Below, piece by piece: positions 11,057-20,966 of a stretch of 64,000 nucleotides of DNA. The notes under the pieces were generated by a model. It searched no databases. It saw only the letters and a program-made list of their open reading frames with translations, and was not told where the DNA came from. The DNA comes from Adenophora triphylla var. japonica (Eukaryota; Streptophyta; Magnoliopsida; Asterales; Campanulaceae). The stretch covers positions 1-64,000 of the forward strand of contig JAFEMH010007003.1 of the NCBI GenBank assembly GCA_022495995.1, given 5' to 3'. Each line of letters begins with the position of its first letter. The first letter of the stretch is position 1. A program made the position numbers and the translations under genes.

Positions 11057-12750
11057 TGTTGGGTTTTGGGGTTACAAATGCAGCGAAAATATATTTATAC
11101 AACAACAAAACCCTAGCCCTTAGATCCGTCTAGCATGAAGAGATGAAGAATATGAAATAGAATTGCATACATTGAATGCGATTAAGTTTGTCAAAAACAG
11201 ATCTCAAAATTCAAGCTTAGAATTTTGATGTCGAATCTTCTATCTTCCTTGTTCAACCTTGGTGATGAATCAATCAACGGAGATCTTCAAGCCTTAGGAG
11301 ATAAAGTAACCTCCCTCTAATGGTGATCCACACACGAATGAACCAAGAACGCTTCTTGTAGGATTGCTAGATGATCCTCTTGATTATTGAATCAATATTC
11401 AATAATCAAAGCCAAAACAATGGAATTATTTGGGTGCCTTTTGATTCTTAATCAATAATCAAAGCCTAGAATTTCATAAACCTAGAACAATAATGTGAGA
11501 GCAGTAGTTTTTGGCTGCACAAGACTTATATATATATACATCACATACAAATCCCTAACAATTAGGGTAAAGTCCTTGTCCACGAACAAAACCAAAACGC
11601 CAAAGGAATTCGAGGACTGGTCAAAATTCGCTCAGGACACCACTCGTGCAACTGGGCATGACTCGTGCCATGAGTCGTTCCAGGCAGCCATGAGTGCCCC
11701 AAGACAAATTCCACTCGTATCACAATTCGTGACCAAATTTGCACTCGTGCTGATCAAGGGCATGAAGGGCACAACTCGTGCTTGATCCCAAAAGTCAAAA
11801 GTCAACAAAATTCCTTCGTTGCCTCAAAACGCAGTCGTACTGCCTTAATGTCACGACTCGTCCTCAGGGGCACGAGTCGTGCCATTCCCCAAATTTCCAA
11901 TTTTTCAGCCAATGATCAATTCGTTCTTTGTGTGTGACCCAATAGGAATTATATTATGTTGGTAGTGAGTCGAAACATCAACCTCACAAGACATAAGTGG
12001 TTTCTAGCAAACCCTTATGTCCACCCAATAAATATAACATCAAAGCTTGATTCCTCGATAGATCAAATGTCACAATCCCTTTGTCCACGATGTCCAATTG
12101 AACATGAGTCATGGTCCATGTCAACTCACATGTTCAATGCTTTCTCGATTCTGAATATATTGATAATGCAAACGCATTTGATCTCTATCAAATCATTCGA
12201 GTGTGGCCACACATTTCATCATCATCATTCATCGAGGGGCCCAAGCAAACACCTCTCTTAACGAGAGGGACAAATCCCATCTTGACTTATCATTCTTCAA
12301 TACAAGAATCAAATCGTGCCAATATAGCCCTTATTGCTATCCGATTAAAGATAGTGTTAGACTATATCAAACACAATGTTCATCATGTGAAAGACGATGA
12401 TAATCTCAGGTTCAAAGGATTCAATGACACTACTATCATGAGATTTATTCATGACACTTATGCTATAGACCATGTCATAAATCTCATTGGTAGGTCAAAT
12501 CCATTACTTGTTCTCTAGCAAGTATCCATAAGTGAAATGTGCATCATATGCATATAATCATCTCTATGATTATCCACTACCAACTTGTACTAGTTATTTA
12601 CTATAACTAGGGACGCAGTTCAATATAATAAACATGCAAAAATATAATGAACCAAATAATACTTTCTCTATAATAAATGATAAATACGATTACATAACAG
12701 TTTAGATTATAAGTCAAACATAACTAAACGCCTAGGGCACTACACCAACA
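11057..12750 (-). repeat. RE2 5' LTR
   Basis: This 1.69 kb direct copy of 3972-5645 starts TGTTGGTGTAG on the minus strand and ends AACCCAACA. The TATA-like run is at about 11526-11537. The inverted repeat CCCTAACAATTAGGG recurs at 11553-11567, and the palindrome GGCACGAGTCGTGCC at 11869-11883. Two other palindromes intact in the partner LTR have decayed here (TCACAATTCGTGA, GCACAACTCGTGC), apparently by changes at CpG sites. Confidence 0.94.
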
Positions 12751-12755
12751 TAAGG

Positions 12756-13295
12756 TACTTAAAATTCACAATAAACTATGGATTACATTACAAGTGTAAT
12801 TCACCTATACTTGAATGTTATAGTGATGCAAATTGGGCATCAGATGTAACCAACTCCAAATCAACGAGTGGTTGGTTATTTACCATTGGAGAAGCCATAG
12901 TTGTTTGGTCTTCAAAAAGATAAACATGCGTTGCTTTGTCTTCTATGGAATCTGAGTGCATAGCCATGTCAATGGCTAGTAAAGATTTAATATGGTTTAA
13001 AAGAGTTCTAAGAACCATACCATTTATTGATTCTAAGAAAGGAGCCACAACTTTGTATTGTGATAATCAAGCTGCCATATTCAATACAAAGAATGAGAGA
13101 ATATCAAATCATAGCAAACACAATGCTATGAGATATAATCATATTAGAAATATGGTTAAAAAGGGAAAGATAGCACTTGAATATCTTCCTACAAATCAGA
13201 TGTTAGCTGATCCACTAACAAAATCTTTATCAGGGGATAAAATTACTAAGGTCATGAGAGATATGGGACTGTTATCGGTCGAAACAATGTCTTAA
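12756..13295 (+). pseudogene. rnh: RE1 RNase H (copia), 3' part of the split pol
   Basis: The first residues RYLKFT continue directly from the RE1 frame that ends at 3966. RNase H blocks follow: CYSDANWASD, STSGWLFTI, VVWSSKR, a stop at 12921-12923, then ESECIAMSMASKDLIWFK, LYCDNQAAI, KHNAMRYNHIR and the end motif MLADPLTKSL. The frame from 12936 to 13295 is intact. The ATG at 12936 is only where the open frame resumes after the stop, not a true start. Confidence 0.92.
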
Positions 13296-13821
13296 TTGAA
13301 ACCAACTTTATCTCAAGGTACAAGTCATAGATTTGTCACCTTATGTTTAAAGTTAACAGGAAATTCAATATTAGACATTGGTGAAATGGAAACTTGGATA
13401 CATTTCGAGTGCATAACTTAAAAATAGTGGGGGTGTCACTATTTGAAAGTTTCATATCTGACCTATGCACTTTCATTATCACAAAAAGATTAGGATGGAT
13501 TCAAAATCCTTAATAGACTTATAGCTTTCGTAGAATGCGTTGTGGACATTCTCGACAAGTCTACCTATACAAGTGAAGAAGTGAGAGGCCGCTTCTTATG
13601 GATTACTCTGGTAAAATTCCTAGAGTGCTTGTGAAAAACAGGATTAAGCACAAGGCCCAACTACAAGGTGGTGCCAAGATCAAAAGGAACATGAAATCAT
13701 ACATGACGAGGATATGTCTCCCTAAAGGTGTCACATTCAACCACAAAGTTTAAGGTCGTCCACTTAATGGGTATTCGTTATGTAAAGAAGCTGTAATTGT
13801 TTTGTGTTATTATATGTAAAT
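13296..13821 (+). other. RE1 3' untranslated region
   Basis: Non-coding sequence lies between the end of pol and the PPT. It includes short runs similar to copia 3' leaders (GTGGGGGTGTCACTATT near 13428) but no coding frame. Confidence 0.6.
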
Positions 13822-13832
13822 AAGTGGGGGAT
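13822..13832 (+). promoter_or_regulatory. RE1 polypurine tract
   Basis: AAGTGGGGGAT lies directly before the TGTTATATG start of the 3' LTR. This is the position and composition expected for the plus-strand primer. Confidence 0.85.
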
Positions 13833-14107
13833 TGTTATATGTAGTAGTATTCACATATAATACTTGGTCTTCTCCCATATTGAGTTTGTATAGCAACTTT
13901 TCATTCATGATATAAAAGTCTTATTTTCATTTCTTATCCTCTTGTGTCTTCTTTATCTCACATGGGATTACTAATAAAACTTGTGGAGCTAAACTTATTA
14001 TATAATAGCTAAGTTTGAAGAGTTCTTATGAGCTTGCTTGAGCTTCCTTTTATTATGGGAAAATGTCAAGTATAGCTCAAAGTTTTGAGTATTATATTAT
14101 TATATAA

Positions 14108-14189
<82 letters not shown>

Positions 14190-14740
14190 AAAGAAAGAAA
14201 GAAATTAATTAGTCTTAATTCAATGAATGACTGGATTAGGAGAAAGGGAGTGAATCAGTTTAAAACATTTCGGGGTCGGGGTGTGACTCTTCGATTAGGC
14301 ATTTGCTGAAGAAGAGTTGCACGGAAGTGCAAAGCAAAGAGCACGCCCGTGCAAGTATGGAGCGGCCGTGCAATTTTGTTCACCCGACCGAGCACTGCGG
14401 AGGCACCGGTTCGACTAAGTTGTGTCTGTTCAAGACCACAACACAAACTCTATAAATAGGGTTGAGCTCTTCGGAAAAATATACTGAACATAATTACTTC
14501 CCGAGTCTTTCTTATTATCAATCCTATCCTTCGAGTCAAACAATTAAAAGCTTCGATTATTGTTTCATAGTTATTCAAAGGAGTGTAACTTTGAATAAGA
14601 GTGCGTAGGTTTTGTATCCTAGAGGTGAAATTCATTGAGACCATTACACCATAGTGGGAAGAATTTAATACCTTAAATATAACATCTTTTGGTGTGCCTA
14701 ACCTACTGATTCCTTACCTACAACCGAGTCATATACAACA
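13833..14740 (+). repeat. RE1 3' LTR
   Basis: The LTR is 908 bp, from TGTTATATG to ATACAACA. The TATA box TATAAATA is at 14451-14458. Upstream are TTGCACGGAAGTGCAA (14317-14332, six-base arms) and GCACGCCCGTGC (14341-14352). An expanded AT run lies at 14084-14190. The part from 14463 onward matches the truncated 5' LTR. Confidence 0.88.
14084..14190. repeat. AT microsatellite
   Basis: About 105 bases of almost pure AT dinucleotides in the U3 part of the RE1 3' LTR. Length calls here are likely to vary between assemblies. Confidence 0.95.
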
Positions 14741-14879
14741 ACTCTCTCCCTTCCCCCTCAATTTACAAAACTTATTCCATTTTAGGTGTCCATTTTAAAT
14801 TTGTTAAATCTAAAAAATGGAAAGTTTTTATTACTTGATATACAGTGGGATCCACTTGTAATACTTATAACAAGTACTC
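14741..14879. other. Spacer between RE1 and RE3
   Basis: 139 bases of AT-rich sequence outside both LTRs. The start (ACTCTCTCCCTTCCCCCTC) faintly resembles a degraded Stowaway end, but no partner end or duplication is visible. Confidence 0.4.
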
Positions 14880-15672
14880 TGAACAGTATAAACCGAGATA
14901 CGAACATGGGCTCGTCCGGGTCAGGCCCAAGTAGATTGGGCTATAAACATAATCCATCTTAAGTTACGACATGAGCTTCCTCGTCTATCTATCTTGGTGT
15001 CAACTAGGCTAACCAAGGCTCAGCAAGCATAAACAAGGCCCAAATCATAAGGCCGAGGAGACCTCCGTCGTAGGCCGAGATCATCTCCCTTGAGGATGAG
15101 GTGCCTCCCTCGGTTACGATTTCATGACGGGATTCACTTATTTCTCATCCCTTCCCCGGCTCATCATGGACCGAGATGTCCATGTGTGACAAGGAGAGGA
15201 ATATTTGTATCTCGGCATACATGCATATGACGAGGAAATGAATTCCGGCATCTCCGCTTTTCGGCAGGGCAGTCCTTACAATCTTATTCCAACAAGGACT
15301 AAGCAGTTATAATCCAATCAGGATTGTAGCTACTTATATAAAATCAAGTCAAATAAGGACTCTATAAAAGATATAATCCTCCTAGGATTATACCTTATCA
15401 CTTTACAGTCCAAGTTCAACATGGATTCTACCGATCCATCACTATAAATACAACCCATTATTTCCATATTCTGGTACGTTAATTCTTTAACTCGAAGCTC
15501 TGTCAAATTATTTTCTCTCTCTACAAACCGTGAACTTACTCTCACACAGGAGGGCTTTCGCCAGTGAAGCCCCAGCTTAGTTTACGTGTTTTGTTTTATT
15601 TTCAGGCTAAGTAATTGCCGGAGTACAACCGATCGCTTGGATTTGGACTGATTCGACTTTTTGGCATCATCA
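14880..15672 (+). repeat. RE3 5' LTR (gypsy-like)
   Basis: The LTR starts TGAACAGTATAAACC and ends GGCATCATCA, 793 bp. It matches the inverted LTR at 31767-32521 at both ends and in the GGCTTTCGCC / CCCAGCTTAGTTTAC region. TATAAATA is at 15443-15450. Three inverted repeats precede it: AATCC-AATCA-GGATT (15311-15325), TATAATCC-TCCTA-GGATTATA (15372-15392) and ATGGAT-TCTACCG-ATCCAT (15421-15439). Confidence 0.85.
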
Positions 15673-15675
15673 ATT

Positions 15676-15693
15676 TGGTTCCATTGTCGGGAA
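15676..15693 (+). promoter_or_regulatory. RE3 primer binding site candidate
   Basis: TGGTTCCATTGTCGGGAA lies three bases after the LTR end and resembles a decayed version of the TGGCGCCGTTGCCGGGGA site (tRNA-Asp type). RE6 has TGGTTGCATTGCCGGGAA at the same place. Confidence 0.65.
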
Positions 15694-16031
15694 ACGATTC
15701 AAACGCCCATTGTTTGGCCTGGAAAAATCGCTCGCTTGTAGCCCTTTTTTCCGCCAGACAATTCTTAGTTTGGCCGGTAAAACGTTGCTCTGTTTTTTGA
15801 TCCATTTTGATTTGGTCGGATCTGCAAAATTTCTCCTGGAAAAATCATTTTTGGTCGAAAATTTGGTGCTGTGACAATCGTAATTGGATTTTGTGTGATG
15901 GCGTTTGAAACCCATCTGAATTTTGGATGGAAACTCGTTGTTTTGGCTGGAATTGTTGCTTTTGCCAGATTCCAGTGACTGGGAAAAATTGTTCCTTTTG
16001 ATAATTTGTGCCGTTTGTAATTTTAGTATCA

Positions 16032-16785
16032 ATGGCAAATGAAAATACCATCAGCGTTACTAATGAGGAGAACCGAGCTCACGCAGACGGGATCCCTCCA
16101 AACACCAAGGTACTTCCACCTCCACCTCAGCTTGAAGGACCACATCCCCTCGGCATGACTCTCCATTCCATGGGATAGCCAGCTGCCGAGGGGGCAGGTG
16201 TAAACCTCCCCCCTCCTCTTCATACTCGTCCATGAGGGAAACGAACTAGCAAGAAGACGACGAGGAACACCGACGTCGGACAAGCTGAGAACACCCAGCC
16301 TGCTGATCGACATACCTTGTTGCATCAACAAATGGAGACATTGCAGAGAATTTACGAGACTCAGGCTGCTCTATTACAATTGGATCCAGACAACTCAATG
16401 GCCGAGTTCATTAGGCCTTCAAGGTTTGGAGGAAACTCTCATGGAAGGGATACTCATGGTGAGAGACGAGATAGCCAGAGGAGTCCTCCTCGAGGCCGAG
16501 ATCCTCCTCCCCGTGAGCCTGCTGTACCACCTAAGCAGAAACTCCGAGATGCTCCTCGTCCTCGGCCTAATAATCATGGGAACGTGAAGGAGGTGGTGGA
16601 CTTAAGGAGCCACTTAAATTCAAAGGACCAGGAGGTAGACTCGAAAGACTTATGAACGAGGCTTAGTCTGTCCAGGCATTTATCACCTCCTCATCTATGC
16701 ATGGTCCCTCGTCATAACCATCATTGGCATGATTCTTCTCATCCCCGGCGTGATTCTCCTCGTCCTCGGCGTGACTCACCTCGTC
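16032..16785 (+). pseudogene. gag: RE3 gag, first part
   Basis: The frame starts at the ATG at 16032 (MANENTISV) and stays in phase to 16785. Stops fall at about 16170 (TAG), 16233 (TGA) and 16653 (TGA), with no indel needed. The clearest block is HQQMETLQRIYETQAALLQLD, shared with RE6. It is followed by an Arg/Pro/Ser-rich, disordered-looking stretch. The rest of the gag lies beyond RE4 at 29506. I infer gag function from position and from the RE6 continuation (AWDHVVAMVNFL). No zinc knuckle is seen. Confidence 0.75.
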
Positions 16786-16790
16786 CCCAT

Positions 16791-18495
16791 TGTGATGTAC
16801 CCGATTTTTTTTGAAAATCAAAACGGAGTCGCCACGCCATTTTTGTTTTGAGGGCCAAAACTTTGAAAAATGCCCGAGATCAAGAGATTCGAGTTCGGAG
16901 GTCACGTTACGCGCCGGGAAGGACGTTAGTGTGCACCCGGAACGCCTCGTAAAAACGAGTCTTCCAAACATTCAAAATCCTTTATTGTGTGTGTGTGTGT
17001 ATGTGTTTTGGCCAAAATAAGTTGAAACTGAGGTAAGTAAAAATTGGGAACTCTTTTTAAGGCTTTAAACTGATCCCATGATTTTTTGGATGATTTTTGG
17101 GTTGAGATTTGGAACTCAAAAGATTTTTGGAAGTTGAAAACCATTTCTGCCAGAATGAAAAAGGCAGTTGACCCTTGACTTTGAAATGGACTTTAGGGCT
17201 TGAAAACTCCAGAATCTGGGAAAAGTCCGGGAATGAAAAATGTTCAAAACACCTTAAAAAAGGTTTCTATAAAAGAACTTTTCATTTTGGAGATGATTTG
17301 AGGGGTCAAAACCTTCTGGAAATCTCAGATCTGAAATCTGGATTTCCAGAGACTGATGAACTGACCTTTAAAAGAAAAATTTGAAAAATGGAGTTTTACT
17401 CACGCAAAAAATAAAGTAAAAATATGTCTGGAAAGCTCTGGATGTTGGCTACAAAAAGTATTTTGTAGTCAACACCCAATTCCAAGTTTTACTGGGTCCA
17501 AAAAATAGGGAAATGGACTGAGTTCTCAGAACAATGCTACTGGACAGCAAGATGTTCTTGAGGGAAAATGTGATTTTTGGGGGGTTTGCATCTATGTTCA
17601 CCCCATTTTCATCCCTAGACTTGATTCCACTACCTTGTGTCAAGTGGTTATCATATTCAAGTCATCCTTGGGGAATTTATGGGGTTTAAACATATCCTTT
17701 GCAAAGGGAAAGGGGATCTTTGTAAAGATGAAATTAAAGAGAAAACCAACTAGAGATTTAGAATATGGACCATTTGAGATGGTCATTCATGAAGATGAAC
17801 TTCAAGATGACCATCTTAGGTCAAGACTTAAGTTAAACTAGACATAAAATAGATCAAAGTAGGAAGAACAAGATGAACAAGAAATTAAAAGGGAGTTTTA
17901 GGGTTTCAAGAAGGAGGGCTTTACCAACGGTGACACCCTATCTTCCTAGGCTTGGAATTTGACTTGAGGAGTATCAAGATTTGGTGTTTGGCTTGAGGAG
18001 TATCAAGGTTTGGTGTTTGGATTTGTGTTTGGAGTGAGATTGGGAAAGATTCAAGAGAAAATAGTGGCAATCTAGAGATTCCCACCTGTTTTCTCTCTAT
18101 ATTTCGCCGTAACTTCGTTGCCGTGATCAAAATGTGTCAGGTAAACCGAGAGAGGAGGGTTCAATTTATAACCCCCGTGAGAGTCAAACATATCCGCGCG
18201 GACAAGGTTGGTCGCGTGCACCGTTCATTAATTATGCCTTCGAGGCTTTGGACAGAAGAATAATCTTTTCAAAATTCAAATTAATCACCAGCTTTTTGTT
18301 CCACCATTTCTATTTAGGGTTTTTCTTATTTCTTTTGCTTTTTGATTCCTTTTCTTGGTTTATCTTTTTTTGGCAATCCCTAATCTACCCTTACTTGGTT
18401 AGAAATGTTAGGAATGTTAGGAATTGTTAGAAATGTTATAACTTTCGTTAATTTTCTAACGAAAATGCTAACAAGCTCAAATTGGAGCACTTACA
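16791..18495 (-). repeat. RE4 3' LTR
   Basis: This is a 1705-bp copy of 27798-29505 with only scattered differences. On the minus strand it begins TGTAAGTGCTCC and ends GTACATCACA. A TATAAATT box reads on the minus strand at 18163-18170. The perfect palindrome TCCGCGCGGA (18193-18202) lies 23 bases upstream. Near the outer end is an inverted repeat with 8-base arms, TTTCGTTA-ATTTTC-TAACGAAA (18443-18464). A short TG microsatellite lies at about 16985-17002. Confidence 0.95.
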
Positions 18496-18681
18496 GTAGC
18501 CTCGGCGACGGCGCTTCGAAGGAAGCGGGTCAGTCGATAAGAGTAAGGCTCCATATTTGATGATCAAGTGATCGAGTGGCCGAACCTATTTAATAGGCTA
18601 CCTATGTATCCTTAAAAGGAATCAAGCCAGCCGTAGTTCGGGTCTTTCGACTATCTTTAGTCGTCGACCCTACCGTTTAGG
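18496..18681 (-). other. RE4 3'-UTR segment next to the LTR
   Basis: The segment joins the LTR to the satellite array. GTAGCCTCGGCGA at the LTR border also borders the RE12 LTR (GTAGCCCTCGGCGA at 54632) and on the minus strand is the PPT candidate. At 18599-18639 lies a block (TATGTATCC, GGAATCAAG, CGTAGTTCG) shared with RE12 (54757-54795) and RE8 (35390-35433). Confidence 0.75.
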
Positions 18682-20068
18682 AAGGTCGCCCTAAGATTTG
18701 ACTATTTTTGGGAAGTCACTCTATGGTCTCGACTATTTTGGGGAGTCGCCCTACGGTTTGACTATTTTGGGGAAGTCGCCCCTATGGTTTGACTATTTTT
18801 GGGAAGTCGCCCGTAATCCGATCGTTTTTGGGAAGTCGCCCTACGGTCCGACTATTTTGGGAGTCGCCCTACGGTTTGACTATTTTGGGAAGTCGCCCTA
18901 TGGTTTGACTATTTTTGGGAAGTCACCCTAAGATCCGACTATTTTTGGGAAGTCACCCTACGGTTTGACTATTTTTGGGAAGTCGCCCGTAATCCGATCG
19001 TTTTTGGGAAGTCACCCTACGGTTTGACTATTTTGGGGAAGTCGCCCCATGGTTTGACTATTTTGGGAAGTCGCCCGTAATCCGATCGTTTTTGGGAAGT
19101 CACCCTAAGGTTTTGACTGCTTTGGGGAAGTCGCCCTAAGATCCGACTATTTTTGGGAAGTCACCCTAAGATCTCGATCGTTTTTGGGAAGTCACCCATG
19201 GTTTGACTATTTTTGGGAAGTCACCCCGTAATCTGATCGTTTTGGGAAGTCACCCTAAGGTTTTGACTGCTTGGGGAAGTCGCCCTAAGATCCGACTATT
19301 TTGGGAAGTCACCCTAAGATCTCGACTATTTTTGGGAAGTCACCCTACGGTTTGACTATTTTTGGGAAGTCGCCCGTAATCTGGGATCGTTTTTGGGAAG
19401 TCACCCTATGGTTTGACTATTTTTGGGAAGTCGCCCGTAATCTGATCGTTTTTGGGAAGTCACCCTAAGGTTTGACTATTTTGGGGAAGTCGCCCTACGG
19501 TTTGACTATTTTTGGGAAGTCGCCCGTAATCGACTGTTTTTGGGAAGTCACCCTACGGTTTGACTATTTTGGGGAAGTCGCCTATGGTTTAACTATTTTG
19601 GGAAGTCGCCCGTAATCCGACTGTTTTTGGGAAGTCACCCTACGGTTTGACTATTTTGGGGAAGTCGCCCTACGGTTTGACTATTTTTGGGAAGTCGCCC
19701 GTAATCCGATCGTTTTTGGGAAGTCACCCTACGGTTTGACTATTTTGGGGAAGTCGCCCTATGGTTTGACTATTTTTGGGAAGTCGCCCGTAATCTCGAC
19801 TGTATTTGGGAGTCACCCGAGGGATTGACTATTTTTGGGAAGTCGCCCCGTGGTTTGACTATTTTTGGGAAGTCGCCCTATGGTTTGACTGTTTTGGGGA
19901 AGTCGCCCTATGGTTTGACTATTTTTGGGAAGTCGCCCCGTAATCTGACTGTTTTGGGGAAGTCACCCTAAGGTTTTGACTGTTTTGGGGAAGTCGCCCT
20001 AAGGTTTTGACTGTTTTGGGAAGTCGCCCTAAGATCTCGACTATTTTTGGGAAGTCACCCTAAGATTT
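18682..20068. repeat. 30-bp satellite array in the RE4 3' UTR
   Basis: About 45 tandem copies of a 30-bp unit: GGTTTGACTATTTTTGGGAA followed by GTCGCCCTAC. Variants replace the first half with GATCCGACTATT or GTAATCCGATCG, and these recur in a loose order. Copies differ by single bases and small indels. There are no unique spacers. In minus orientation this is just upstream of the 3' LTR, where Tat-lineage elements are known to grow tandem repeats. Confidence 0.97.
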
Positions 20069-20335
20069 GATGATAATGTTCTTTTAGAAAAGTAGTTGAC
20101 TAAGAGATGCTTTCATACCGTGCCGTGCTTACCCGTAGCCGCCGAAAGGACCGAGGCTACTACCGATGTTGATGAAGAGTTGTCGGGTTGCCGTTCGTGG
20201 GACTGGTTTTTGCCGACGATTTGCCGTCTTTGGAAGCATTTTGACCCGAAGGAGGAGTTTGGCCGAGTCCGCATCTTGCCGGTGATCGTCAACCTCAGAG
20301 AGGTGGCTGAGCTTGTATTCACATCGGGACTTCTT
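20069..20335. other. Spacer between the two RE4 arrays
   Basis: Single-copy sequence with moderate GC. A plus-strand open frame crosses it but has no recognisable domain. Confidence 0.4.
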
Positions 20336-20966
20336 GCTTTTGAGAACTCGGGTGTCTCGACCGCATCAGATTCAGAACTTGGCGTCCCCGACCGATTCGC
20401 ATTTTGAGAACTTGGCGTCCTTGATCGATTTGTATTGGAGAGCTTGGCGTCTCGACCTTCTTGCCTCGAGAACTCGGGCGTCTCCGACCGATTTGTATTT
20501 GAGAACTTCGCGTCCCCGACCGATCTGTATTGGAGAACTTGGCGTCTCTCGACCGATTTGACGTGAGGACTCGGCGTCCCGATCGATTTCAGATTGAGAG
20601 CTTGGCGTCTCCGACCGATTTGTATGTGAGAACTTGGCGTCTCGACCGACCGGCATTTTGATTTGCATTTGAGAACTCGGCGTCCCCGATCGATTTCAGT
20701 ATTGAGAGCTTGGCGTCTCTGACCGATTCATATGTGAGAACTTGGCGTCTCTGACCGACTGGCATCTTGATTTGCATTTGAGAACTTGGCGTCCCTGACC
20801 GATTTGCATTTTGAGAACTTGGCGTCCTTGACCGACTTGTATTCGAGAACTTGGCGTCTCGACCGATTTGTATTGGAGAACTCGCGTCTCGACCGATTTG
20901 TATTGGAGAACTTGGCGTCTCTCGACCGATTTGTATGTGAGGACTTGGCGTCTCGACCGAATTGTA
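20336..20966. repeat. Second 30-bp satellite array in RE4
   Basis: About 20 copies of a 30-bp unit, GAGAACTTGGCGTCTCGACC followed by GATTTGTATT, with variants GACCGATCTG and GCATTTTGA. The core GGCGTCTCGACCGA is shared with the array at 35440-36190. The unit differs from the first RE4 array but has the same length. Confidence 0.95.

Larger units (their letters stand above)
3972..12750 (-). mobile_element. RE2: full-length Ty1/copia nested in RE1
   Basis: Two direct repeats (3972-5645 and 11057-12750) flank a minus-strand gag-pol. The insertion is flanked by TAAGG at 3967-3971 and again at 12751-12755. The PBS lies next to the LTR at 11057 and the PPT next to the LTR ending at 5645, as expected for minus orientation. 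Total length is about 8.8 kb, including a 235-bp MITE. Many stops and frameshifts make it inactive. Confidence 0.95.
272..14740 (+). mobile_element. RE1: Ty1/copia retrotransposon, decayed, split by RE2
   Basis: The order LTR, gag, protease, integrase, reverse transcriptase, RNase H, PPT, LTR is the copia order. RE2 interrupts it at 3972-12750. Removing RE2 and one copy of the TAAGG duplication rejoins the end of the reverse transcriptase region and the start of the RNase H region in one reading frame. Several in-frame stops, frameshifts and a deletion in the RT make it non-functional. The coding part was once about 4.4 kb, a normal copia length. Confidence 0.9.

Noticed and set aside
14085..14309. 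Open frame with an alternating Tyr-Ile run
   Set aside because: Translation of the AT microsatellite in the RE1 LTR.
14741..14879. A third Stowaway MITE beginning at the CTCTCTCCCTTCCCCC run
   Set aside because: No matching right end or TA duplication was found before the RE3 LTR.
18698..18931. Open frame with repeated YFGKSPYGLTI peptide
   Set aside because: Translation of the 30-bp satellite. The frame breaks wherever a monomer has an indel.
18682..20068. 30-bp periodic repeats that could suggest a CRISPR array
   Set aside because: Units are contiguous with no unique spacers, no cas genes are present and the context is a plant retroelement. It is a satellite.
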